Shown one piece after another: positions 1-5,698 of a stretch of 15,405 nt of DNA. A program made the position numbers and the translations under genes. Position 1 is the stretch's first letter, and every line of letters starts with the position of its first letter. Under the pieces are notes generated by a model. It was not told where the DNA came from, made no database searches, and saw only the letters and a list, made by a program, of their open reading frames with translations. This DNA comes from JANNAV01 sp031384695 (GTDB lineage Bacteria > Pseudomonadota > Alphaproteobacteria > Rhodobacterales > Rhodobacteraceae): positions 1 through 15,405 of the forward strand of contig JANNAV010000239.1 in NCBI GenBank assembly GCA_031384695.1, given 5' to 3'.

Positions 1-33
1 GCGATTTCAGGTGTTCGCAATGGTTGCGGTTTT

Positions 34-561
34 TTATGCCGCCTTGCGACGGCGACGCAGGCCGACCAGAGCCCCAAGGCCGATCAGCAACAGCGGTGCT
101 GCGGCAGGCAGTGGAACGGCCGCCGGAACTGCGCGCCCGAAAGTGGCTTCGCCGGCGCCGGGGAAGCCACCGCCACCCAGATCGGTGTCGAGAGAGAAGA
201 CGTAGGTTGATCCTGCAGTCAAGAACACGTCAATAAAGGCGGTGAAGTTGCCGAACCCATCAACCCCCTCGACATCCCAAGGCGTAGTAATTCCGTCGAG
301 GACCAGCGCAAAATGGTCGCCGATAATGCAGCAGTCCAGAACCGAAAAGTTGATCACCGCGTCAACCAACGAGGTCACCGACCAATCGGTATCTGCGGAG
401 TTACCATCGATTTCGTCGATCGGCCCAAGGTCATTCCAAAGGAAAGTGTAAGAACCTCCCGTCGTCGGATCGACCACAACCGTCGCCTGGGCTGGCAGCG
501 CCATCCCGGCAAGCGGCAGCGCCAGAGCAGCAGCGGCGCATAGTTTCTCAATCATATTCAT
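34..561 (-). CDS. VPLPA-CTERM sorting domain-containing secreted protein
   Basis: The 175-residue product has a classic signal peptide (basic start, hydrophobic stretch, likely cleavage after AQA at residue 26). It ends in a tripartite sorting tail: VPLPA at 149-153, a hydrophobic segment, then RRRRK. This is the VPLPA-CTERM variant of the PEP-CTERM system, in which a membrane exosortase (exosortase D type) cleaves the tail and attaches the protein to the cell surface or matrix. No exosortase is visible here, as is usual because one enzyme serves many scattered substrates. The mature part (27-148) is Asp/Gly/Thr-rich with a CC pair at 77-78, probably a beta-rich adhesin or matrix domain, but I recognise no specific fold. 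The ATG at 561 was chosen because AGGAG lies six bases before it. An in-frame ATG at 567 abuts the AGGAG, and the frame is open to 621. It appears monocistronic. Confidence 0.88.
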   Translation of the reverse strand: MNMIEKLCAAAALALPLAGMALPAQATVVVDPTTGGSYTFLWNDLGPIDEIDGNSADTDWSVTSLVDAVINFSVLDCCIIGDHFALVLDGITTPWDVEGVDGFGNFTAFIDVFLTAGSTYVFSLDTDLGGGGFPGAGEATFGRAVPAAVPLPAAAPLLLIGLGALVGLRRRRKAA

Positions 562-629
562 TGGCATCTCCTGAAAAAAATTATGTCTTACCACCCAAGC
601 AACAATATCCCCACCTACCACACCTTAAA

Positions 630-659
630 AATTCACTCCGAATCATGGGCCACAGTCAA
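630..659 (-). promoter_or_regulatory. Candidate promoter of the VPLPA-CTERM gene
   Basis: Read on the minus strand there is a TTGACT -35-like hexamer (654-659), an 18-nt spacer and a TGAATT -10-like hexamer (630-635), placing the start of transcription roughly 60 nt upstream of the ATG at 561. The -35 element sits in one arm of the 649-682 inverted repeat. A second possible promoter lies closer to the gene (TTGTTG, 16 nt, TAATTT) but would leave only a very short leader. Assignment is by consensus only. Confidence 0.35.
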
Positions 660-682
660 GGCAAATATGGCCCGACTGTGGC
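649..682. promoter_or_regulatory. Perfect 9-bp inverted repeat, possible operator
   Basis: GCCACAGTC (649-657) and GACTGTGGC (674-682) are exact reverse complements separated by 16 nt. The left arm overlaps the -35 hexamer of the candidate promoter for the VPLPA-CTERM gene, so a dimeric regulator bound here could block or recruit polymerase. No run of T follows, so a terminator is less likely. The cognate regulator cannot be named from the sequence. Confidence 0.4.
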
Positions 683-912
683 AATCGCAGCGAATAAGGA
701 AACAGTTGCCGGATTTGAAACCTATTGTGCCAAATGACGCCACTGCGCCGGGCGATTGAGCCTGTGCGGTTCGGAACTGAACGGGCGCGGGCGTTCACCC
801 GGGCGCGCGGTGAAACGGTTGGAGACAGCCGGCTGCCCGGCAGGGGTTTCGGCGTTTTGTCGGGGGGAAACCGGCAAGATACATGGGTTGGGGCAGCTCG
901 TTCAGGGTCATC

Positions 913-941
913 TTGAAACTTCTGTCCGGTTTGCGCATACT
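913..941 (+). promoter_or_regulatory. Candidate sigma-70-type promoter for the 992 gene
   Basis: TTGAAA (913-918, five of six matches to TTGACA), an exact 17-nt spacer and CATACT (936-941, four of six matches to TATAAT). The expected start of transcription is near 948, giving a leader of about 45 nt before the ATG at 992. Confidence 0.45.
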
Positions 942-991
942 TGGCCCCAGATCAAGACCCGGCGTAGCGGGCGGGCGGCAATGGGGCGAAG

Positions 992-1300
992 ATGCGGGTA
1001 AAGTTGGGGATGCTGGCGGTGGCCGTGGTGGTGGGGTTGCCGATGGCGGCGGTGGCGGGGCCGGTGGAGAGTGCCTGCAACCGGTCGAACCGGGATGCGG
1101 CGACGCGGTCTTTGTGCAATTGCATCGGGCAGGTGGCGGATCAGACCCTGCGTGGCGGGGATCAGCGGCGGGCGGCGACGTTTTTCAAAGACCCCGACAA
1201 GGCGCATAAGGTTTGGATATCGCAATCCAACGGCGATGATGCGTTCTGGGAGCGCTATAAAGCGTTCGGCGATCAGGCCGAGGCTTATTGCGGCGGTTGA
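992..1300 (+). CDS. Small exported four-cysteine protein (hypothetical)
   Basis: The 102-residue product starts with a signal peptide (MRVK, hydrophobic core, likely cleavage after AVA at residue 22), so it should act in the periplasm. The mature part is about 80 residues with four cysteines at 29, 42, 44 and 100, which could form two disulfides. It also has an aromatic patch near WERYKAF. From memory it resembles a short secreted family conserved in Rhodobacteraceae that databases often label 'arginine transporter'; nothing in the sequence supports transport, as there is no membrane segment after the signal. GGGGCG precedes the ATG by a few bases as a weak ribosome site. Its stop lies within the 3' end of the convergent phosphatase gene (16-nt overlap). 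Confidence 0.8.
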   Translation: MRVKLGMLAVAVVVGLPMAAVAGPVESACNRSNRDAATRSLCNCIGQVADQTLRGGDQRRAATFFKDPDKAHKVWISQSNGDDAFWERYKAFGDQAEAYCGG

Positions 1301-1740
1301 AGCGATTTGATGAGGCCGGTTATTCCGGCTTCGATCAGATCAATCGTGCCATCGAAATCGCGGGTGTGCCAGGGATCGGGGATATCGGTGCGGGCAAGGT
1401 TCGGGGCATAGCTGAGCAGCAGCTGCGGCTCGGTTCCCGAGGCGGGTTTCAGGGCGCGGGTGTCGAGCAGGTTGGCGCGGTCCATCACCAGAATATGGCT
1501 GAAATCGGTGAAATCCTGCGGGGTGATCTGGCGCACGCGCTGGCTGCGCAGATCATAGCCGCGTTTGAGGCCGGCCTCGATTGAGGGCAGGTAGGGCGGC
1601 TGGCCCAGATGCCAGTCGCTGGTGCCGCAACTGTCGGCGTCAACCGAGAGGCCTGCGTCGGACGAAAGTTTGCGGAACACCGCGAGGGCGGTGGGCGAGC
1701 GGCAGATGTTGCCGCGGCAGACAAAGAGGATGCGGCTCAT
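1285..1740 (-). CDS. Low-molecular-weight protein tyrosine phosphatase
   Basis: The 151-residue cytoplasmic enzyme has the LMW-PTP fold signature at its N-terminus: VCRGNICRS at 7-15 gives the P-loop CX5R(S) with nucleophile Cys8 and Arg14. The DPW motif at 122-124 supplies the general acid Asp122. Family members dephosphorylate phosphotyrosine on proteins or act in exopolysaccharide control; the target here is unknown. The length matches the family (about 150). The ATG at 1740 overlaps the stop of the upstream flavoprotein gene as ATGA, implying translational coupling and co-transcription. ArsC-type arsenate reductases share the fold, but no arsenic genes are nearby and the DPW motif favours a phosphatase. 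Confidence 0.93.
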   Translation of the reverse strand: MSRILFVCRGNICRSPTALAVFRKLSSDAGLSVDADSCGTSDWHLGQPPYLPSIEAGLKRGYDLRSQRVRQITPQDFTDFSHILVMDRANLLDTRALKPASGTEPQLLLSYAPNLARTDIPDPWHTRDFDGTIDLIEAGITGLIKSLQPPQ

Positions 1741-2402
1741 GGTTGGTGGCCAAAGCGGTAGGCGGTGGCGTGGGCAGGGAGGGGGGTGCCCGGCGGCAGG
1801 TTCGGGGCGGGGATCGGTGCGCCCATGGTGTGATGGATCGGCAGCACACCGGCCCAGACCGGCCAGTTCAGGTCTTCTTCCGGGTCGGTGGCGAAACCTT
1901 GCGATATCTTGGCGGACGCCTCGGAGATCGGCAGGGTCAGCAGGGTGGTGGCCTTGAGTTCCTGATCGGTGACGGGGCGAAGTTGCGCCCAGCGGCTCGG
2001 GAACATCTGTTCCATCATCGTCTGAAGGTGGCGGGATTTGGCGCTGTTTTCCACCAGAGTGGCGGTGCCGAACAGCATCGCACAGCGGAAGTTGACCGAA
2101 TGTTCCAGCCCCGAGCGGGCAAGCACCATGCCGTCGGTGAGGGTAACCGTCAGGCAAACCGGTGCGGCTTTGGCCCGGCGCAGCATGCGGCTGGCCGACG
2201 AGCCGTGCCAGTAGACATGATCGCCTTCCCGCCATTGCAGGGTGGGGGTGACCACGGGGGCGCCGTCCAGCACATAGCCCACATGGGCCACCGGCATCGC
2301 ATCGAGGATGGCGCAGATGGTGGCGTGGTCATAGGCCGCTTTGTAATTCAGGCGGCGGGCACGGCTGCGCGGGGTGGGGGCGGGATCGGGTTTGGCGGGC
2401 AT
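1737..2402 (-). CDS. Pyridoxamine 5'-phosphate oxidase family flavoprotein
   Basis: The 221-residue protein belongs to the FMN-binding split-barrel group related to pyridoxamine-5'-phosphate oxidase and NimA-like proteins (COG3467 type). Diagnostic features are AHVGYVLDGAPVVTPT near the start of the barrel, the FMN-phosphate segment YWHGSSASRML in the middle of the first half, and the conserved EHSVNFRCAMLFGTATLV strand region. These proteins bind FMN or another flavin or haem and their physiological substrates are mostly unknown, so the true PNPOx reaction should not be assumed. AGGACAAGG lies just before the ATG at 2402. It lies 61 nt downstream of the oxygenase gene and overlaps the phosphatase gene by four bases. 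Confidence 0.88.
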   Translation of the reverse strand: MPAKPDPAPTPRSRARRLNYKAAYDHATICAILDAMPVAHVGYVLDGAPVVTPTLQWREGDHVYWHGSSASRMLRRAKAAPVCLTVTLTDGMVLARSGLEHSVNFRCAMLFGTATLVENSAKSRHLQTMMEQMFPSRWAQLRPVTDQELKATTLLTLPISEASAKISQGFATDPEEDLNWPVWAGVLPIHHTMGAPIPAPNLPPGTPLPAHATAYRFGHQP

Positions 2403-2463
2403 TGGGCCTTGTCCTGTCAGGATGCGCGCAGCCTAGCGGTGGGGGGCGGCGGATGGCAAGTGG

Positions 2464-3015
2464 TTAGCGGAACGCGGGGCCGTGCGCCCACAACGTCAGC
2501 GACCAGCGGGTGCCTGCGGTCAGCGGCGTGACCCGGTGGAGCACGAAGCTGGGGAACAGCGTGGCGGTGCCGAGGGCGGGCTGGGCGGTGACGATGCTGC
2601 TGTCGGGGCGCAGTTCGAGGGTGCCGCCTGCATAGCTGGCGGGATCGGAAAGCTGCACCACGATGGTGAGTTTGCGGCGGGCCGCCTGCGGGCCACGGCC
2701 GATATCGGCGTGCCAGTCGAAATGATCGGCGTGGGCGGCGTCATAGCGGGCGATCTGCGCACTTTCGCCGAAATCGGTGATGTCAAAGCCGAAGGTTTCG
2801 CGGTTGGCACGGGCCACATGGGCAATCATCTGGTCCATCGCCCAGGCCGCTGCGGGGATATCATCCAGCCAGGCGATTGCCGCACGGCGGAGTTCGGGGG
2901 CGGCGGTGCCGCCGACAAGGCCCGCGTCTCTCAGATGCTGCGTCTGCACGAGGGCGATCAGGCGGTGGCAGTCCCCGGCGGACAGGGCGGCGGGCAGGGT
3001 GAGGTGCGGGGTCAT
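2464..3015 (-). CDS. 2OG-Fe(II) oxygenase (prolyl 4-hydroxylase-like)
   Basis: The 183-residue protein has the double-stranded beta-helix iron site of 2-oxoglutarate dioxygenases: His102-x-Asp104 in HFDWHADIG, the distal His160 in FPSFVLHRV, and Arg170 ten residues later to bind the 2OG carboxylate. Together with YAGGTLEL this is the layout of P4Hc/PKHD-type hydroxylases. The reaction would be hydroxylation of a protein or small molecule coupled to 2OG decarboxylation; the substrate is unknown. I chose the ATG at 3015 because the longer open frame upstream (to 3363) translates to low-complexity Pro/Ala/Arg sequence spanning repeats. No strong Shine-Dalgarno is visible. It is probably the first gene of a three-gene minus-strand operon. 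Confidence 0.88.
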   Translation of the reverse strand: MTPHLTLPAALSAGDCHRLIALVQTQHLRDAGLVGGTAAPELRRAAIAWLDDIPAAAWAMDQMIAHVARANRETFGFDITDFGESAQIARYDAAHADHFDWHADIGRGPQAARRKLTIVVQLSDPASYAGGTLELRPDSSIVTAQPALGTATLFPSFVLHRVTPLTAGTRWSLTLWAHGPAFR

Positions 3016-3054
3016 CGGGGCCTGTGGGTTGGGGTGAGTGGCGGGGCAATCGGG

Positions 3055-3099
3055 GCAGGCATGGTGCGCAGGGGCAGGCGTGGTGTGCAGGGGCAGGCT
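3055..3099. repeat. 19-bp tandem repeat, about 2.4 copies
   Basis: Copies at 3055-3073 and 3074-3092 differ at two of 19 positions (consensus GCAGGCRTGGTGYGCAGGG), and a third begins at 3093 before diverging. It lies about 40 nt upstream of the oxygenase start and has no evident function; replication slippage is the simplest origin. Confidence 0.6.
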
Positions 3100-3352
3100 T
3101 GCCGGTTGCGGCCGGCGTATCGGCGCAGGTCGTAATCCGGCGGCTGGCCCGCATTTTCCCGGCGCATGCCCGCCGCGCCCAAGCGGGGTGGCTGCCGGCG
3201 TCAGCGCAGGCACGCGGGGAAGCAGGCGGATCATGGCGGCAAGCAAAGCGCAGGGTGGGTTGGCGGAACCCTGCCACAAACCCCCGCAGGTATCGCGCGC
3301 GGCGGGCAACGGCGAAGGCCCCGCCTGTGGTGCAGGCAAGGCCTTAAAGCGG

Positions 3353-3385
3353 TTTGCCTTCAATCTGAATCAGATTGAAGGCAAA
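3353..3385. repeat. Perfect 33-bp palindrome (16-bp arms, 1-nt centre)
   Basis: The arm TTTGCCTTCAATCTGA (3353-3368) and its exact complement (3370-3385) flank a single A. The 21-bp core TTCAATCTGA-A-TCAGATTGAA is also a perfect palindrome. It is one of a family of three related palindromes in the window (with 3417-3454 and 5662-5698). It could be a dispersed REP-like element, a protein-binding site or part of a transcription stop behind rpmB. Confidence 0.75.
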
Positions 3386-3416
3386 TCAAGACAGGCCAAA
3401 CGCCGGGAAGGTTGCA

Positions 3417-3454
3417 TTTTGCATTTGATCTGCTGATCCAGATCAAATGCAAAA
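3417..3454 (-). terminator. 16-bp hairpin downstream of rpmB, terminator candidate
   Basis: TTTTGCATTTGATCTG (3417-3432) pairs perfectly with 3439-3454 around the 6-nt loop CTGATC. It begins about 28 nt beyond the rpmB stop, so it is well placed to end or protect the rpmB transcript. In the rpmB direction it is not followed by a long T run, so classic intrinsic termination is uncertain. It also matches the neighbouring palindrome at 12 of 15 positions in each arm, with compensated changes. Confidence 0.5.
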
Positions 3455-3478
3455 CGCTGTAGTTGTGCGGATCAGCAG
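3430..3478. repeat. 10-bp inverted repeat overlapping the hairpin loop
   Basis: CTGCTGATCC (3430-3439) and GGATCAGCAG (3469-3478) are exact complements. The first copy covers the whole loop of the 3417-3454 hairpin, so the second copy, lying between that hairpin and the rpmB stop, could pair with the loop as a pseudoknot or form an alternative structure. Confidence 0.55.
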
Positions 3479-3481
3479 CGA

Positions 3482-3787
3482 TCAGGCGGCGGTGACAACC
3501 GCGACCGCGGCCGATGCCTTGGCGATCTCTTTCTTGATCTTCAGCGCGTCGAGCGACAACTCGGCATCCTTGGCTTTGGCCATATAGCCATCCAGTCCGC
3601 CCCGGTGATCGACCGAACGCAGGGCGGCGGCGGAAATGCGCAGTTTGAACGACTGGCCCAGCACATCGGAGATTAACGTGACGTCGTTCAGGTTCGGCAG
3701 AAACCGGCGGCGGGTTTTGTTGTTGGCGTGGCTGACAGTGTTGCCAGACATCGGGCCTTTGCCCGTAAGTTCGCAGACGCGCGACAT
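3482..3787 (-). CDS. rpmB: 50S ribosomal protein L28
   Basis: The 101-residue basic protein begins MSRVCELTGKGPMSGNTVSH and continues with the NNKTRRRFLPNL block that marks bacterial L28, a component of the large ribosomal subunit. The C-terminal tail is Ala/Lys-rich with alternating residues, as in alphaproteobacterial L28, and the length (about 97-101) fits. The start at 3787 is fixed by homology and by AAGGA about nine bases upstream; the frame stays open to 3886 but the extra residues are not L28. A good promoter lies upstream (3858-3886). As in many alphaproteobacteria it stands alone, without rpmG beside it. Confidence 0.97.
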   Translation of the reverse strand: MSRVCELTGKGPMSGNTVSHANNKTRRRFLPNLNDVTLISDVLGQSFKLRISAAALRSVDHRGGLDGYMAKAKDAELSLDALKIKKEIAKASAAVAVVTAA

Positions 3788-3857
3788 CGTGGTATTCCTT
3801 CGTATTTGCCAGCGGAAAGCTGCCGTAACCCCGGCGGTTCCCGAATTCGATCTGGTG

Positions 3858-3886
3858 CAATTAGGGGGAAAGCAAAGCGGCGTCAA
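3858..3886 (-). promoter_or_regulatory. Candidate rpmB promoter
   Basis: On the minus strand TTGACG (3881-3886) is followed by exactly 17 nt and TAATTG (3858-3863). This would start transcription near 3850, leaving a leader of about 60 nt before the rpmB ATG. A strong -35 in front of a ribosomal protein gene is expected. Confidence 0.55.
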
Positions 3887-4049
3887 GCGAATCCGGGTGC
3901 GGTGGGGCGGGGTTTTGGCGTGGCCGGGTGTTTTGCGGCGGGGAAGGCGGCGGTTGGGCTGCGGGATGCCGCGTTGGGGCCCGGGTGCGGTTTGCTGCGG
4001 CGATGGCGGTTATCTTGATGCGCTTGCATCTATGTGCTAGGCCTGCGGG

Positions 4050-4550
4050 ATGACCGATGACCCGCACGCCAGCACGATGTTGATCTGGGCCCGCCTGATG
4101 CGGGCGGGGGGGCAGATCGCGGCGCGGATCGAGGCGGCGCTGAAGGCCGAGGGGTTGCCGCCTTTGGGGTGGTACGCGGCGCTGTGGGAAATTGAACAGG
4201 CGGGCTCTGTCAGGCCGCTGGCGTTGCATGAAGGGCTGTTGCTGCCGCAATACGCGGTGTCGCGGCTGGTGCAGCGGTTGGTGCAGGCGGGGTTGGTGGC
4301 GCGGTCGGCGGTTGCAGGCGATGGCCGGGGGCAGGTGCTGCATCTGACGCCAGAGGGCAAGGCGGTTCGGGCGCGGATGTGGCCGGTTTATGCGGGCGCG
4401 CTGAGGGCCGGGATCGAGGCGCGGCTGCAACCGGCGCAGGCCCTGGGCCTTGCGCGGGGATTGGGGCGGTTGCTGGACGGCGCGGTGCTGGACGGCGTGG
4501 TGCGGGACGGCGCGGTGCGGGACGGCGCGGTGCGGGACAGTTCGACCTGA
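4050..4550 (+). CDS. MarR-family transcriptional regulator
   Basis: The 166-residue cytoplasmic protein has a MarR winged helix: an N-terminal dimerisation helix (about 8-34), the segment LGWYAALWEIEQ (39-50), a recognition helix in LPQYAVSRLVQRLVQAGLV (65-83) and a wing with GDGRGQVLHLTPEGKAV (90-105). MarR proteins bind palindromic operators as dimers and usually repress a neighbouring gene, released by small ligands. The DMT permease starts 59 nt downstream on the same strand and is the obvious candidate target or partner. The last 24 residues (143-166) are not part of the fold: they come from a 15-bp tandem repeat giving DGAVL/DGVVR/DGAVR/DGAVR then DSST. The ATG at 4050 has little Shine-Dalgarno signal. 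Confidence 0.88.
   Translation: MTDDPHASTMLIWARLMRAGGQIAARIEAALKAEGLPPLGWYAALWEIEQAGSVRPLALHEGLLLPQYAVSRLVQRLVQAGLVARSAVAGDGRGQVLHLTPEGKAVRARMWPVYAGALRAGIEARLQPAQALGLARGLGRLLDGAVLDGVVRDGAVRDGAVRDSST
4476..4535 (+). repeat. 15-bp tandem repeat, four copies, in marR 3' end
   Basis: Four head-to-tail units (4476-4490, 4491-4505, 4506-4520, 4521-4535) with consensus GACGGCGCGGTGCGG; the last two are identical and the first two carry one change each. The unit is a multiple of three, so copy-number change keeps the frame and alters only the length of the regulator's C-terminal tail. Confidence 0.9.
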
Positions 4551-4609
4551 ATGGTAGCATTGCGCGCGGGCCTTCGGGTAGAAGCCGGTGAAACACATGG
4601 GAACACCGG

Positions 4610-5533
4610 ATGAATTTGTCTGACGCATTGCCGCTGCACGAATTGGCGGCGCTTGGAACCGCGCTGTGTTGGGCGACCACGGGGCTGATCTCGGCGGATG
4701 CGGTGCGGGCGCTGGGGGCGTTTCATTTCAACCTGTGGCGGCAGGGGTTTGTGTCGCTGATTCTGGCCGGCATCGTGTTGATTGCGGGCATCGTGTTGGT
4801 TCCGGGCATCGGGCAGGCGGTTTTGCCGGGGCAGGCGCTGGTGCTGGCGGTGTCGGGGGTGATCGGGATTCTGCTGGGCGATACGTTCAACTTTGCCGCC
4901 GTGGGGCGGATCGGGCCGCGCCGGGCGGGGGCGATATTCGCGCTGAATGCGCCGATGGCGGCGATGCTGGGCTGGGCGGTGCTGGGCGAGGCTTTGCCAT
5001 GGCAGGCGGTGGCGGGCATCGGCGTGACGGCGCTGGGGGTGGCTTTGGCCATTCTGGGGCGGCCAAGGGTGGGGGCGCACCGGTTGGAGGCGTTGCAGGG
5101 CGGGTTGTTCTTTGGCGTGCTGTTCGGGCTTGGTGCTGCATTCGGGCAGGCGGCGGGGTCTTTGATCGCGCGGCCGGTGATGGTGGCGGGGATTGATCCT
5201 TACCTTGCCTCGTTGCTGCGGGTGGGGGCTTCGGGGCTGGTGATGGGGGTGATGGCGGCCACGCCTTTGGCGCCAGCGCGGCCGGTGGCGGTGACGCGAC
5301 AGGCGGTTTTGCTGACGGCACTGACGGCGGTGATCGGGCTTTTGATCGGGATGACGCTGTTTCTTTACGCGCTGCAAGGGTCGAAAACCGGGATCATCGC
5401 CACGCTGTCGGCGACCTCGCCGGTGATCATCCTGCCGCTGTTGTGGCTGCGCACCGGCCAGCGGCCCAGCATGCTGAGCTGGTGCGGGGCGGCTTTGGCG
5501 GTGGCGGGGCTGGCGCTGATCTTTACGCGGTAG
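4610..5533 (+). CDS. EamA-type DMT superfamily permease
   Basis: The 307-residue inner-membrane protein is composed of about ten hydrophobic helices arranged as two EamA repeats (roughly 10-150 and 165-305), the hallmark of the drug/metabolite transporter superfamily. Recognisable pieces are WATTGLIS in helix 1, NAPMAAMLGW with a following GEALPW loop at the end of the first repeat, and SATSPVIILPLLWL in the second. Members export or import amino acids, metabolites or drugs; the substrate cannot be told here. It follows a MarR gene by 59 nt, suggesting regulated efflux. GGGA lies about seven bases before the ATG. An imperfect 18-bp tandem duplication (4770-4805) encodes GIVLIA-GIVLVP inside helix 2. 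Confidence 0.9.
   Translation: MNLSDALPLHELAALGTALCWATTGLISADAVRALGAFHFNLWRQGFVSLILAGIVLIAGIVLVPGIGQAVLPGQALVLAVSGVIGILLGDTFNFAAVGRIGPRRAGAIFALNAPMAAMLGWAVLGEALPWQAVAGIGVTALGVALAILGRPRVGAHRLEALQGGLFFGVLFGLGAAFGQAAGSLIARPVMVAGIDPYLASLLRVGASGLVMGVMAATPLAPARPVAVTRQAVLLTALTAVIGLLIGMTLFLYALQGSKTGIIATLSATSPVIILPLLWLRTGQRPSMLSWCGAALAVAGLALIFTR
4770..4813 (+). repeat. 18-bp tandem duplication inside the permease gene
   Basis: Units at 4770-4787 and 4788-4805 match at 16 of 18 positions, followed by the first part of a third (4806-4813). It encodes repeated GIVL-type hydrophobic residues within a membrane helix, so it is tolerated by the fold. Confidence 0.6.
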
Positions 5534-5553
5534 AGCGGGATGGGTTTACACGG

Positions 5554-5599
5554 ATTGGAAATCGCGGCCTCTCGCAGACGCTCGAGCGCGTTTTCCAAT
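5554..5599. terminator. Imperfect hairpin between convergent genes
   Basis: ATTGGAAATCGCG (5554-5566) pairs with CGCGTTTTCCAAT (5587-5599) at 12 of 13 positions around a 20-nt loop. It begins 20 nt after the permease stop and lies between convergent genes, so a bidirectional stop or mRNA 3'-end structure is plausible. No T run follows. Confidence 0.4.
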
Positions 5600-5661
5600 G
5601 CGGGTTGGTTGCATGCAAACTCTTCCCGCAACACGCAACATTCCCAAGCTGATCTTGTCCT

Positions 5662-5698
5662 GGATTTCCTTCAATCCGGATCAGATTGAGGGAAATCC
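5662..5698. repeat. Palindrome at the 3' end of the ICL/PEPM-family gene
   Basis: GGATTTCCTTCAATC (5662-5676) and GATTGAGGGAAATCC (5684-5698) pair at 14 of 15 positions (the exception can be a G-U pair in RNA) around a 7-nt loop. The core CAATCCGGATCAGATTG matches the 3361-3377 core at 15 of 17 positions. Unusually it is not fully intergenic: the stop and last codons of the minus-strand gene lie inside it. Confidence 0.65.

Larger units (their letters stand above)
562..991. other. 430-nt intergenic region between divergent genes
   Basis: No convincing gene is visible on either strand; the short open frames here have arginine/glycine-rich, noise-like translations. It separates the minus-strand VPLPA-CTERM gene from the plus-strand gene at 992. 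It holds a perfect 9-bp inverted repeat (649-682), a candidate minus-strand promoter (630-659) and a candidate plus-strand promoter (913-941). Positions 562-740 are AT-richer than the surrounding DNA, as expected for a regulatory region. Confidence 0.7.
3016..3481. other. 466-nt intergenic region with repeats
   Basis: No credible gene is seen on either strand; open frames here are Ala/Arg/Pro/Gly-rich shadows. The region holds a short GC-rich tandem repeat (3055-3099), a perfect 33-bp palindrome (3353-3385), a second long hairpin (3417-3454) and a further inverted repeat reaching the rpmB stop (3430-3478). Any promoter for the oxygenase gene should also lie here, but I cannot pick one with confidence. 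Confidence 0.7.

Noticed and set aside
660..732. Possible sigma-54 promoter (TGGCAC on the minus strand at 727-732, and a GGGCC...TTTGC stretch) for the VPLPA-CTERM gene.
   Set aside because: The GG and GC dinucleotides are not at the required spacing in either case.
3016..3363. N-terminal extension of the 2OG oxygenase up to position 3363.
   Set aside because: The extension is low-complexity Pro/Ala/Arg sequence running through tandem repeats; the family fold begins near the ATG at 3015.
4011..4043. TTGATG-N17-TAGGCC as a promoter for the MarR gene and a partly symmetric GCATCTATGTGC as operator.
   Set aside because: The -10 match is poor and the symmetry is only 8 of 12, within chance.
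5523..5652. Open frames across the gap between the permease and the ICL/PEPM gene.
   Set aside because: No ribosome site or recognisable sequence; the region is better explained by hairpins.
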